From positions 1 through 64,000 of the forward strand of contig JBELHN010000020.1 in assembly GCA_042091395.1 (NCBI GenBank): 64,000 nucleotides of DNA, written 5' to 3'. The translations under genes and the position numbers were made by a program. The notes below the pieces were generated by a model that searched no databases, was not told the DNA's origin, and was given only the letters and a program-made list of their open reading frames with translations. This document shows, piece by piece, positions 54,095-63,756 of the stretch (the stretch's first letter is position 1; each line of letters begins with the position of its first letter). This DNA is from Colwellia sp042091395 (GTDB lineage Bacteria > Pseudomonadota > Gammaproteobacteria > Enterobacterales > Alteromonadaceae).

Positions 54095-54676
54095 TTAGTT
54101 ATTGTTTGACTCATTCTCCAACGTTTCTTTGCTAGATTCATTATCTTCATCAATGGGTAAATACTTGTACAACATTAATACCGAACCAACAGAAAATATC
54201 AGCATTAGTGCGGTTAAGCCAAATACTTTAAAACTTACCCAAGTATCGAGAGTGAAGTTAAATGCTACATAATAATTAAGAGCAGCACAGAAAAGAAAAA
54301 ACATAGCCCATGCAAAGTTAAGTCGGTTCCAGATATTATCAGGCAGCGTAAGCGATTCCCCCAAAAACTCTTTAATAATATTTTTCTTAAATAACATGTT
54401 GCTTACTAACAGAGCAATGGCAAAGAAGCTATTAATAATAGTGACTTTCCACTTAAGAAAAGCATCATTTTGCAGGTATATAGTTAATCCTCCAAAAACA
54501 ACAATGAGGCTGAAGATTATCCATTGCTTAGCGGGAATTTTTTCTTTTTTAATTACATAATAAAAAATTTGTATAAAGGCAGCGACAATAAGGCTGGCTG
54601 TTGCCCAATAAATGTCAGCTAAAGCATTCACGATAAAAAAAATAAATAGGGGAAAGTATTCAATAAATAATTGCAT
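54095..54676 (-). CDS. yciB: Inner membrane protein YciB (septation-related)
   Basis: YciB is an inner membrane protein linked to cell envelope and division. The 193 residues have about five to six helices. The conserved LIVAAFIQIFYY, VVFGGLTIYLQNDAFLKWKVTIINSFFAIALLVS and NRLNFAWAMFFLFCAALNYYVAF segments match the family (E. coli 179). A charged tail extends beyond the usual end. It starts ATG 54676 and precedes yciI. Confidence 0.94.
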   Translation of the reverse strand: MQLFIEYFPLFIFFIVNALADIYWATASLIVAAFIQIFYYVIKKEKIPAKQWIIFSLIVVFGGLTIYLQNDAFLKWKVTIINSFFAIALLVSNMLFKKNIIKEFLGESLTLPDNIWNRLNFAWAMFFLFCAALNYYVAFNFTLDTWVSFKVFGLTALMLIFSVGSVLMLYKYLPIDEDNESSKETLENESNNN

Positions 54677-55459
54677 AAATGTCCATCAATCTTATAGTAA
54701 TGCGAAATTAATAATAAAGAAGAGTTTAATCAGAATAGATAATTCTAACCAATACTAGTTTAATAACCAAGCTTATATTTTACTATCAGTTACACAATAT
54801 ACTTAAACGTACACATTTATATCATCCAGATAAAAGGATTTTTTAATTGCTGTACTACGCTAAATAGTCATTCATTGGTAGCGATTTACTCGTTTAACCC
54901 TATAATCTTGATATAAACAGAATTAGGGAGTAACGTAATTATGTTTATATCAAAATATTTTATTGGATTAAATTCAATTGCAATTAAAAGGATGTTAAGT
55001 CGATACGCATAAATTACCTATCATATCTCATGGCATAAGCTCTTTAATTTTCATGCTAAAACTCTGACTAGGTTTTTTAATGCATTGTGGGGTAAGCTCT
55101 TATCAGAGTAATATTTAGATTAAATGTTGATACGATATTTTATGTGGTATTGGATACACAAAACATCAATCACACTTTTTGTAGCAATAAGGCATAAGAT
55201 TTAAGTTACGATGTTAAGTTGCTGAGGAGGTTACAATTGGTATTTCTTTGCAAAAAACATTGCCTCTGTTGGGGTATTTTTATAGCTAAATAATACATGG
55301 CCGATTACCTATTCAATTTTTATTAGCTTTAAAAACGTAAAAAATTAGAAAACAACTTGTTGTAAAACCAATGGCAGAAATTTTTAAATATATTGTCTGT
55401 ACTAAATTGCACCTTAGTGCAATTTATAGTAAATCAACAAATAAAAGGAAGGGAAGCCT
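54677..55459. other. Long intergenic region upstream of the hybrid kinase
   Basis: About 780 AT-rich bases lie between divergent yciB and the kinase gene. No gene of normal size is present. A 23-codon frame at 54941-55012 has an AGGGAG site 10 bases before ATG but no recognised product. A perfect inverted repeat lies just before the kinase gene. Confidence 0.4.
55403..55426. repeat. Perfect inverted repeat before the kinase gene
   Basis: TAAATTGCAC (55403-55412) and GTGCAATTTA (55417-55426) are complements around CTTA, 33 bases before the kinase start. It resembles an operator. The half sites recall NtrC sites, but the spacing is too short. Confidence 0.5.
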
Positions 55460-57649
55460 GTGAACAGAAAGTCACTGCACATTACACATACGTTACTTGA
55501 TGGGTTAGAAGAAGCCTATTGGCAGTGGGACTTAATTGAGCAAGGTGTTTTCTACTCTGCCCAATTAATGTCATTACTTGGTTATAAACATTGTGAACAG
55601 ATAGCTACCAGCAAATTATGGGAAAAACACATAGAAAGTGATTGCTTAGAAGAATTCTATGAGCAAATAAACCAGCACCTAAAAGGTAATATACAGCGTT
55701 TAAATATAACTATTTCGATAATCAATAACAACGGCAAAAAACTGTGGTTACAAGTTATTGGCAAAGTTATTGAACGAATTGATAACCGCGCATCTTTTAT
55801 GTTTGGTACTGTTAAAAATGTTACTGAAAGTCAAACAATGATGTTGCAGTTAAAACAACAAAATGAATGGCTTATGTTAGCTGAAAAGATCAGTAATTCC
55901 GGTCATTGGCGGTTTGATATTGATACTGACAAACTTAATTGGTCAGATGAGGTGTTTAGACTTCATGGATTAAACAATAATTTATCGCCAAATATACATA
56001 GTGCAGTGCAAGCTATTGCATCGAAAGATAGGCCACAATTTTTAACGAGCTTTCATAATGCTACTGAGTTTCAGCAGCCCTTTAGTCTTAAAACAACATT
56101 GACTCAAACAAATGGTAAAACCGTTAAGGTTGAAATTATTGCTGAAATCGAAACAGATCTGAACGGTAAGGCATCGGCACTATTTGGAGTTTATAAAGAT
56201 ATTACCCGAAGTGAGGAGTTATTCGAGAAATTTAAATTGCTCGCTATGGTAAATTACACAATTAAATTGCCTATATTTTTTATTGACGAATTTGATAATG
56301 TTGTTTATCAAGAAATTTCTAATCATAAAGAGTTTATGGCATCAAACTCAACTGCCAGTGCGGTTTTATTTAAATATATTAACTTTAGTATTAGCGAATA
56401 TTTATCCTTCAAAGCGAAAGCAAAAAAACAGGGGCAAATTAAAGAAAATAAGGTGAGCTTTGACAAATTTTTAACTGTTTTCGATTTATCAGTCACATAT
56501 GAAGCTGATGAAGGTATTTATATTTGGATTATTGACAATATTACAGAAAAGTTTCGTAAAGAACAGCAACAAGCAATATCTAGCCGTCTAGCTTTGCTAG
56601 GTAACACTTTTGGTAATGTATCACATGACATTAATAACGTGTTGGGCGTTGCCTTGGGGTCTATTGAAATGTTGGAACTAAAATTCTCGCGCGGAGAGCA
56701 AGATATTTCCCCTTATATTAATCGCGTTAAAAACGCAATCGATAAAGGTAAAGACGTTACCGAGCGATTGCTGGCTTTTACAAAAAAGTCAGATTTAACT
56801 ATTGTCAGTTTTGATCCTATTCAAGAAATTTATGACAACCAATATTTATTTAAACAGGTATTATCCAACACAGTAAATATAAGCTTCAACTTTGAACCTT
56901 TATATTGCACGATTAATTTTCCACAAGGTGAGTTTGTTAATATATTATTGAATTTGGTGCTTAATGCTCAGGATGCTATTTTGGGCCAAGGATTAACTGG
57001 TCAGATAGAATTATCTGCCAATTTAGATGACAACAATCAGTTACAAATTCACGTTAAAGACAGTGGGATCGGTATTAAAAAAGAATATCTGACTAAGATA
57101 TTTGATCCCTTTTATAGTTCCAAGTCTATCAACAAAGGAAATGGTATTGGTTTAGCCAATGTTTACAGTATCATGTATAAACATCATGGTGCTATTCAGG
57201 TAGAAGGTCAGTCTGAACTTGGTGGCGCTCACTTTACACTTATTTTTAAATGTGATGTGTTAGCAGAGAAGCATACAAAAATTAATCCTATCAAGTCTAA
57301 TCTAGGTTATGAAAATACCAATATATTAGTGCTCGATGATGAAGCGAGTATTGCTGAATTTGTGGCTTTGTTTTTAGAAAGTAAGGGCGCGAATGTTGTT
57401 GTTGCCCACAACAAAGAGCAACTTGAAGCTTCTCTTAACAAAGGTAATATGTTTGATATATTTATCACTGATATGATTTTGCCAGATTTATCAGGGCAAG
57501 AAGCTGTTAAAATTGTCAAGAGTTCATTACCTGATGTGTCGGTTTTTTCAATGAGTGGTTATATCGCTATTGAGGATAAATGTTGGGATTACCCAGTTTT
57601 AAGAAAACCTTTTAACTCTCAGGAGCTAGCAAATTTTTTAGCGTTATAA
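55460..57649 (+). CDS. Cytoplasmic PAS-domain hybrid histidine kinase
   Basis: This 729-residue protein has no membrane segment. PAS-like regions cover about 10-120 and 140-255, with another sensory region to about 365. The kinase core follows: FGNVSHDINNVLG with phosphorylated His389, NLVLNAQDAI (about 498-507), DSGIGIKKEYLTKIFDPFYSSK (about 534-555) and GNGIGLANVYSI. A receiver domain at about 613-729 carries Asp671 in TDMILPDLSG and the Lys of RKPF. The start is GTG 55460 after AAGGAAGGG. No response regulator gene is next to it, so output may go through a separate phosphotransfer protein. The signal is unknown. Confidence 0.9.
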   Translation: MNRKSLHITHTLLDGLEEAYWQWDLIEQGVFYSAQLMSLLGYKHCEQIATSKLWEKHIESDCLEEFYEQINQHLKGNIQRLNITISIINNNGKKLWLQVIGKVIERIDNRASFMFGTVKNVTESQTMMLQLKQQNEWLMLAEKISNSGHWRFDIDTDKLNWSDEVFRLHGLNNNLSPNIHSAVQAIASKDRPQFLTSFHNATEFQQPFSLKTTLTQTNGKTVKVEIIAEIETDLNGKASALFGVYKDITRSEELFEKFKLLAMVNYTIKLPIFFIDEFDNVVYQEISNHKEFMASNSTASAVLFKYINFSISEYLSFKAKAKKQGQIKENKVSFDKFLTVFDLSVTYEADEGIYIWIIDNITEKFRKEQQQAISSRLALLGNTFGNVSHDINNVLGVALGSIEMLELKFSRGEQDISPYINRVKNAIDKGKDVTERLLAFTKKSDLTIVSFDPIQEIYDNQYLFKQVLSNTVNISFNFEPLYCTINFPQGEFVNILLNLVLNAQDAILGQGLTGQIELSANLDDNNQLQIHVKDSGIGIKKEYLTKIFDPFYSSKSINKGNGIGLANVYSIMYKHHGAIQVEGQSELGGAHFTLIFKCDVLAEKHTKINPIKSNLGYENTNILVLDDEASIAEFVALFLESKGANVVVAHNKEQLEASLNKGNMFDIFITDMILPDLSGQEAVKIVKSSLPDVSVFSMSGYIAIEDKCWDYPVLRKPFNSQELANFLAL

Positions 57650-57790
57650 AATAAAGGTCACAATATTTATTAATCGCCGAGTTGTTTTAATAAAGGTTAT
57701 AAAGATAGCCGAGTTGTACGAACGTTTTAAACCAAAATGTTAAAGTTGACCAAGGTAATTGCATCATTTAATACTATCTGCTTGAGGTTT

Positions 57791-58177
57791 ATGCCATTGA
57801 AAGATAAAAACATATCATCTTACTTTATGATTAATCTAACAATCGGATTACTGTTGTTAATGATTTTTTTGCTCGTCGGTTGTTCGCAGACCTTTGCTAA
57901 GAAAACTAGTAGTGCATTACACTCTGGTAATATCTCAGGTTATGAGTTTGATGATTATTCAGTACTGCTTAAAAAAGGTGATAAATTATTGACGCAACTT
58001 GATAACAATGAACTCGACGTCATTATTTTTTCACCAATAAATAAGCAACTATTTAACAATACTGAGGTTATTATTGACGTACCGGGAGAATATGTTTTGC
58101 GGGTATTAATGCCAAGATCCCTAGCTCGTAAACAATCCAGCAAAAAGTATCAATTAATGGTGATGATAAATCAATAA
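57791..58177 (+). CDS. Putative lipoprotein resembling PliG (g-type lysozyme inhibitor)
   Basis: This 128-residue protein has a lipoprotein signal ending in LLVGC31, with Ser next (outer membrane sorting). The mature part (about 40-128) is a predicted beta domain. ISGYEFDDYSVLLKKGDKL and GEYVLRVLMPRSLARKQSSKKYQLMVMI resemble, from memory, the PliG/YcgK family of periplasmic inhibitors of g-type lysozyme (LRVLxxRxxARK...KKY). I chose ATG 57791 with GAGG close upstream; ATG 57737 lacks a site. The call rests on pattern memory, not a search. Confidence 0.5.
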   Translation: MPLKDKNISSYFMINLTIGLLLLMIFLLVGCSQTFAKKTSSALHSGNISGYEFDDYSVLLKKGDKLLTQLDNNELDVIIFSPINKQLFNNTEVIIDVPGEYVLRVLMPRSLARKQSSKKYQLMVMINQ

Positions 58178-58319
58178 CCTTGTTTAAATTTAATTCTGCA
58201 AGGTTTAATTCGCTATGTGTTGATTATTGATGGTTGGCACTCATTGACTGAACTACACTTAAGTACTTAATTAAGGTAGACTATTAGTACATCTTTATTG
58301 AATTTTTCATTAGCGTTTT

Positions 58320-59693
58320 ATGCGTGTAATCCACACTTCTGATTGGCACCTTGGCCAATATTTTTATGGTAAAAGCCGTGCCAATGAGCATCAAAAATTT
58401 CTTACTTGGTTAGTTGAACAGGTTAATCAACAGCAAATTGATGCCATTATTGTCGCTGGCGATATTTTTGATACCTCAACCCCCCCAAGTTATGCCCGTG
58501 AGATGTACTTTGATTTTGTGGCTAAATTACAGGGCACTAATTGTCAACTTATTATACTTGCTGGTAATCATGATTCTGTTGCGATGCTCTCTGAAGCTAA
58601 ACCTGTCTTAGCCAGTTTATCGACTCGAGTTATCACTCATGTTACGCCAATAATGACGTTAGATGGAGATAATCACTTTGTTGATGAGCAAAGCCTGAAA
58701 CAACAGGTTTTTCCGTTATACGATAAAACCGGCCAAGCTGTGGCTATTATTTGTGCCGTTCCTTTTATTCGGCCAAGAGATGTTATCAAGAGTAAAGCAG
58801 GGCAGTCAGCCCAGGATAAACAACAGAGTCTTCAACAAGCAATTAGTGATCATTATAGTAGTTTACACAACTATGCAATGGAGTTGGCTGTAACCCTTAA
58901 AATTAATAAAGATAAAACAAATAATTATAAATTACCTATTATCGCAACAGGTCATTTAACAGCCCTTGGTGTATCAATACAGGACAGTAAAAGTGACGCG
59001 GTAAGGGATATTTATATTGGATCGTTAGAAGCTTTTCCTGCTTCTAATTTCCCCCCTGCTGACTATATCGCATTAGGGCATATTCATAGATCACAAAAAG
59101 TCGCTAATAATAACCACATTAGATACTGTGGTTCGCCTATTGCGTTGAGTTTTGATGAGGCAAAACAACCCAAAAAAATCCTTATCGCTGAGTTTAAATT
59201 AGGGAAGCTAGATAGTGTTAAAGAGTCTACAATTCCTTGCTTTCAACCTCTGTATACTATCAATACAACATTAGGGCAACTGCAAGAGGCCTTGCAAGTA
59301 ACACTGAGGCAATTTGAGTCACATTTGTTAAATACTCCCCTTGTATCAGAAGAGAGCTTTAAGCCTAACGCATGGCTTAATATTGAGCTAGTAGATAGCC
59401 AGTATGTAAACGACCTGTCAAACCGTGTCAGTGAACTAGTGGATGATTTTCCTTTTGACGTGTTATTAGTTCGTCGTTGTAAAAATGCTCAACAGCGGCA
59501 TTCAGCTTTATTAGAACAATCACAATTATCGTTAAGTGAATTATCTTTAGTTGAAGTCTTTGAATCTAGGTTAGCTGAGATTGCTTGGGATAGTGAAGAA
59601 GATAAAGCACGAAAATCTAGGTTAAAACAACTATACAAACAATGTTCAAATGAGGTCAAGACAGGAGAAAATATCGCAGACAACTTACCTTAA
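58320..59693 (+). CDS. sbcD: Nuclease SbcCD subunit D
   Basis: SbcD is the Mre11-type nuclease subunit that opens hairpin DNA and cuts protein-blocked ends with SbcC. The phosphoesterase motifs are all visible: HTSDWHLGQ (4-12), VAGDIFD (about 45-51), LAGNHDS (about 80-86), ATGHLTA (about 209-215) and ALGHIHRSQ (about 251-259). The 457 residues exceed E. coli SbcD (400), mostly in the C-terminal part. It lies 85 bases before sbcC. Both are intact. Confidence 0.96.
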   Translation: MRVIHTSDWHLGQYFYGKSRANEHQKFLTWLVEQVNQQQIDAIIVAGDIFDTSTPPSYAREMYFDFVAKLQGTNCQLIILAGNHDSVAMLSEAKPVLASLSTRVITHVTPIMTLDGDNHFVDEQSLKQQVFPLYDKTGQAVAIICAVPFIRPRDVIKSKAGQSAQDKQQSLQQAISDHYSSLHNYAMELAVTLKINKDKTNNYKLPIIATGHLTALGVSIQDSKSDAVRDIYIGSLEAFPASNFPPADYIALGHIHRSQKVANNNHIRYCGSPIALSFDEAKQPKKILIAEFKLGKLDSVKESTIPCFQPLYTINTTLGQLQEALQVTLRQFESHLLNTPLVSEESFKPNAWLNIELVDSQYVNDLSNRVSELVDDFPFDVLLVRRCKNAQQRHSALLEQSQLSLSELSLVEVFESRLAEIAWDSEEDKARKSRLKQLYKQCSNEVKTGENIADNLP

Positions 59694-59778
59694 GGGGCTC
59701 CTCATAAATAAATTTCATAGGACTCAATAACTATGCGTTCAAGCCTCAAAATAAGATATAAACCAAGCAAATAACAAT

Positions 59779-62700
59779 ATGAAAATTTTAAGTTTACGAT
59801 TAGAAAATATTAACTCATTGAAAGGGCAATGGAAAATAGATTTCACTAAGGCCCCCTTTGATAGCAGTGCTATTTTTGCGATTACCGGGCCTACTGGCGC
59901 AGGAAAAACAACATTGTTGGATGCAATTTGTTTAGCTCTATATCATGAGACGCCTCGCTTATCAGTTTCAAAGAAGCAAAATCAATTGATGACTCGTGAT
60001 ACAAGTTATTGTCTAGCTGAAGTCGAATTTGAAGTAAAAGGCAAAGGCTACAGGGCGTTTTGGAGTCAAAAACGTTCTCGTAATCAACTTGAGGGTAATT
60101 TATTAGAACCCACTGCGGAATTAGCAAAACTTGATGGCACCATTATTTCAGATAAATTAAGAGCCGTTCGTGCTGATATATGTGAATTAACAGGTTTAAA
60201 TTTTTCTCGCTTTACTAAGTCTATGATGCTTTCACAAGGACAGTTTGCGGCTTTTCTGTCGTCTCCCGCAAATGAGCGAGCTCAATTGCTAGAACAATTA
60301 ACTGGTACTGAAGTTTACGGCGATATTTCAAAACAGGTTTTTGATAAACACCGTAAAGCGTCAGAAGCATTAAAGTTATTAGAAGCCCAAAGGGCCAATA
60401 TCAAGACATTGAATGACAGTGAGCTTGATGACATTGAAGAGCAAATTGATGTTTTTTATCAACAAGAAATTAAATTGAACAAGGCTTTAAAGCTCGGTTT
60501 ACAAGTAAAAACATGGTGCACCAATCGAGCTAATAATGCTCTGGCACAAGAAAAATCGCAACAACAGTTGCTAGAGGCAGAACATAAGTCAGTAGCCGTA
60601 AAACAAGATGAAGAGGCTTTGAAATTATCAAAGCTGGCAGAGCCATTGCGCCAAATCCATCAAAAAGTTAGCTATTATCGTGAACAAAGCCAAACGTTAA
60701 CACAAAAAGTAGCCGACTTAACTGAGCAGCTATCTGAAACTGTTAAAACGCTGGCACTGGCTCAATTAGAGTTTGACAGCATAACAGAAAAATTCAACGA
60801 TGACGCATCAGCACGACAATCACTAGAGAAAGTATTAAATGAAACTATATTACCACTTGAAAATACTATTAAACTGCAAAGCCAAGAATTACTAGAATTA
60901 AAAAATCTATTGTCGGATAAACAAAAATCATTGCAGTTGGTAACACAAGAATATAACTCAATTAATATTAAATATCAGTCTCTTAACGATAAAATACAAC
61001 GACAAAAAAAAACTATTGAAGAGGCCGTATCCTTAGTAACCTTAGTTGAGAAACTCCCGTTGTGGCAGAATCAATATCAGCAGCTGCAACAATATCAACA
61101 TAACATTAAAGAGTTAACTGAAGAGAGTAATTTGGCTAATGAAAGATTACAGCTTTTAATCTCTCAGCAACAGCAAGAGCAACTTGCGATTGATAAGACA
61201 GCAACTGATTTGACAGCATCAAAGCAATCTGTCTCCCTATCAAAGCAGAAAATAAAACAAGTTTTTAACGACAATGATGCCATTGCCGTTATGTTGAGCA
61301 ATTATCATCAACAAAGTGCTGGTGATACTCCTCTTGAATTTGATAAACCAGAAGAGTTAAGTAACCTCATTGACCTTGTCTTGAACGATAAGAAAACCCA
61401 GTTACTTATTTTCAAACAAGCAAGCCAACTTGCTCAACGCCATGAAATATTAATCGGCGAACATGACTCACTCATTACGCATCAGCAGCGTAACCAAGAT
61501 AAACTTAATGATACTGAATCAGATCTTATCAATCTTCGTCAGCAATACAGCAGCTGCCTTGTTGAGAAAAAAGATGTTGAAACCTTGGTTTTACAAGAGC
61601 AAGCAATTATGGCTTTGAGTGAACACAGAGCTAAGCTAGAAAAAGAGCAACCTTGTCCATTATGTGGCTCTAAAGAACACCCAGCGATTTTGACATATAA
61701 AAAACTTGACTGTGACGAACAGCAGAATAGATTAGATAAAATAGTTGGCAGGTTAATAGTGCTTGAGAAACAAGGTAAAGCACTTAATCAAGTTCAAACA
61801 GAATGTAAAACGTTAATTTCTGGGCATCAAGAACGTCTTATTATAATCAACGAAGAGCTCAATGTATTAGGCAAAAATTGGCAGTCTTTACAGCTTGAAG
61901 ATCACATACAACAATCAGAAATAAAGCAATTCGCTGAAATGGGTGCAAACACCAAGAGGTATTTATCTTTACAAATTGATGAAATCAGCAATTTCATCGA
62001 GTCATTGAGTGACTTTAATCAGGCATTAGCTCTCATCAATACAGATCATCAAATACATATTGACAGTATAATGAGCCTTGAAAAAACACACTTACTACAA
62101 TCTAATCAACTGCAAATCAGCACTGAGAAAATCGATTCTCAGCATGATATGTTGAGTAAGTTAGAAAAAGATTTGAATAATCAACAGGAAAAATTATCCG
62201 TTCTAAACCAAGCTTTATCAACGGATATTACGGAGAATAATTTAGTACTGCCAGACAATAATAAACATCAAAATTTGACGATGATTTGTATAGATCAAAA
62301 TTGGTTAAAACAGCTTGAAATACAACATCAAGAATACCAATCAATCCTTCATCAATATGAGCTATCACAACAACAAATAAGTGATGTTAAGAATAAGCGT
62401 GATTTACTAGCACAAGAAAAAGAACAGCAACAAAAGGAAGTAGCACAATTAACTTCCTCATTTGCGAGTAAAAATCAAACAATCACAAACAATAATAAGT
62501 TACGCGTTACCTTATTCCGCGAACATGGTTTTACTGATAGTATAGAGCAAGACTATGTTTTTGTTAAAGAAAAAATATCAAAACAGTATCATGAAGAAAA
62601 GTTGGCCTTGGAGACTGCTGGACAAGGGGTTAATGACATTAAATTAATTGAACAAGAGCAAAAAGGTCAATTAAAAACGACAAACGAACAACTCATAAAC

Positions 62701-63654
62701 TTTTCATCAACGTTTACGCAGTTAAATATCGATTGGCAAAATCAACTTGATAGCAGTGTTTTTAGTGATGAAAATGATCTGGTTAGTGCTTTTTTATCAC
62801 CTGAAATTAAGCAACAATTAATTGATAATATCACGGCAGTATCTGACGAATTAAAAAAAGCACAAATACTTCTTGCTCAAACGAATAAAACAGCACAAGA
62901 GTTAGCCGATACTAAAACAATTTTGGCAGAACAAGGTGTGACTGATTTTGAAGCTGAAACGGTTGAAAAAAATCAGCTTAATTTAGCCTCGCAATTAAAA
63001 AACATTCAGCAACAATATGGCAAACTTTCTCAACAATTGGCAAATGATCGAGAAAATAAACAGCAACAAAGCCTTTTAAATGAAAATGTAGTGTCTGCAA
63101 AAGCTGATTTGGATGACTTAAGCCATTTAAATTCACTTATTGGCTCTGCTGATGGTGCAAAATATAGGCGTTTTGCACAAGGACTGACATTGGCTAATTT
63201 GGTAACACTTGCAAATCGACAACTGTTGAAACTCTTCGGTCGTTATCAACTTCAGTGCCAACAAAGTGATAATTTAGCACTTGAAGTTATTGATACTTGG
63301 CAGGGTGATAATACCAGAGATATAAAAACCTTGTCTGGTGGCGAAAGCTTTTTAATTAGCCTTGCTTTAGCATTAGCACTATCTGATTTAGTCAGTAATA
63401 AACACAGTATCGATTCATTGTTTCTCGATGAGGGATTTGGGACTCTTGATAATACTACTCTAGAGGTTGCTCTTGATACCCTCGATAACTTGAATGCTAG
63501 TGGTAAAATGATTGGTATTATCAGTCATGTTGATGCGCTAAAAGAGCGTATAGCGGTGCAAATTAAAGTAAAAAAACTAAGTGGTTTAGGGGTAAGCACT
63601 TTAGACAAGCGATATCAATTTCAACCTCCTTCAGGCCAGACAACAAGTCACTGA
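59779..63654 (+). CDS. sbcC: Nuclease SbcCD subunit C
   Basis: SbcC is the Rad50-type ATPase of the SbcCD complex. The 1291 residues are longer than E. coli SbcC (1048), the extra length being in the coiled coils. Walker A is GPTGAGKTTLLD (about 37-48), the zinc hook is CPLC (626-629) in the middle of the coiled coil, and the C-terminal signature LSGGESFLISLALALALSDL and Walker B DSLFLDEGFGTLD (about 1212-1224) are intact. It follows sbcD directly. Confidence 0.96.
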   Translation: MKILSLRLENINSLKGQWKIDFTKAPFDSSAIFAITGPTGAGKTTLLDAICLALYHETPRLSVSKKQNQLMTRDTSYCLAEVEFEVKGKGYRAFWSQKRSRNQLEGNLLEPTAELAKLDGTIISDKLRAVRADICELTGLNFSRFTKSMMLSQGQFAAFLSSPANERAQLLEQLTGTEVYGDISKQVFDKHRKASEALKLLEAQRANIKTLNDSELDDIEEQIDVFYQQEIKLNKALKLGLQVKTWCTNRANNALAQEKSQQQLLEAEHKSVAVKQDEEALKLSKLAEPLRQIHQKVSYYREQSQTLTQKVADLTEQLSETVKTLALAQLEFDSITEKFNDDASARQSLEKVLNETILPLENTIKLQSQELLELKNLLSDKQKSLQLVTQEYNSINIKYQSLNDKIQRQKKTIEEAVSLVTLVEKLPLWQNQYQQLQQYQHNIKELTEESNLANERLQLLISQQQQEQLAIDKTATDLTASKQSVSLSKQKIKQVFNDNDAIAVMLSNYHQQSAGDTPLEFDKPEELSNLIDLVLNDKKTQLLIFKQASQLAQRHEILIGEHDSLITHQQRNQDKLNDTESDLINLRQQYSSCLVEKKDVETLVLQEQAIMALSEHRAKLEKEQPCPLCGSKEHPAILTYKKLDCDEQQNRLDKIVGRLIVLEKQGKALNQVQTECKTLISGHQERLIIINEELNVLGKNWQSLQLEDHIQQSEIKQFAEMGANTKRYLSLQIDEISNFIESLSDFNQALALINTDHQIHIDSIMSLEKTHLLQSNQLQISTEKIDSQHDMLSKLEKDLNNQQEKLSVLNQALSTDITENNLVLPDNNKHQNLTMICIDQNWLKQLEIQHQEYQSILHQYELSQQQISDVKNKRDLLAQEKEQQQKEVAQLTSSFASKNQTITNNNKLRVTLFREHGFTDSIEQDYVFVKEKISKQYHEEKLALETAGQGVNDIKLIEQEQKGQLKTTNEQLINFSSTFTQLNIDWQNQLDSSVFSDENDLVSAFLSPEIKQQLIDNITAVSDELKKAQILLAQTNKTAQELADTKTILAEQGVTDFEAETVEKNQLNLASQLKNIQQQYGKLSQQLANDRENKQQQSLLNENVVSAKADLDDLSHLNSLIGSADGAKYRRFAQGLTLANLVTLANRQLLKLFGRYQLQCQQSDNLALEVIDTWQGDNTRDIKTLSGGESFLISLALALALSDLVSNKHSIDSLFLDEGFGTLDNTTLEVALDTLDNLNASGKMIGIISHVDALKERIAVQIKVKKLSGLGVSTLDKRYQFQPPSGQTTSH

Positions 63655-63756
63655 GTAAAGTGTTATTGGTACTTTAGCAAAATAAAAGCTGTTAGGCATT
63701 TCTGATAGGCTATGTGCAGTGTTACTCTATTGCATAAATTTTTACAAGGATATTTT

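Noticed and set aside
55404..55425. NtrC-type binding site before the hybrid kinase gene
   Set aside because: The half sites resemble GCAC/GTGC, but the spacing is 4 bases rather than about 7, and no nitrogen gene is near.
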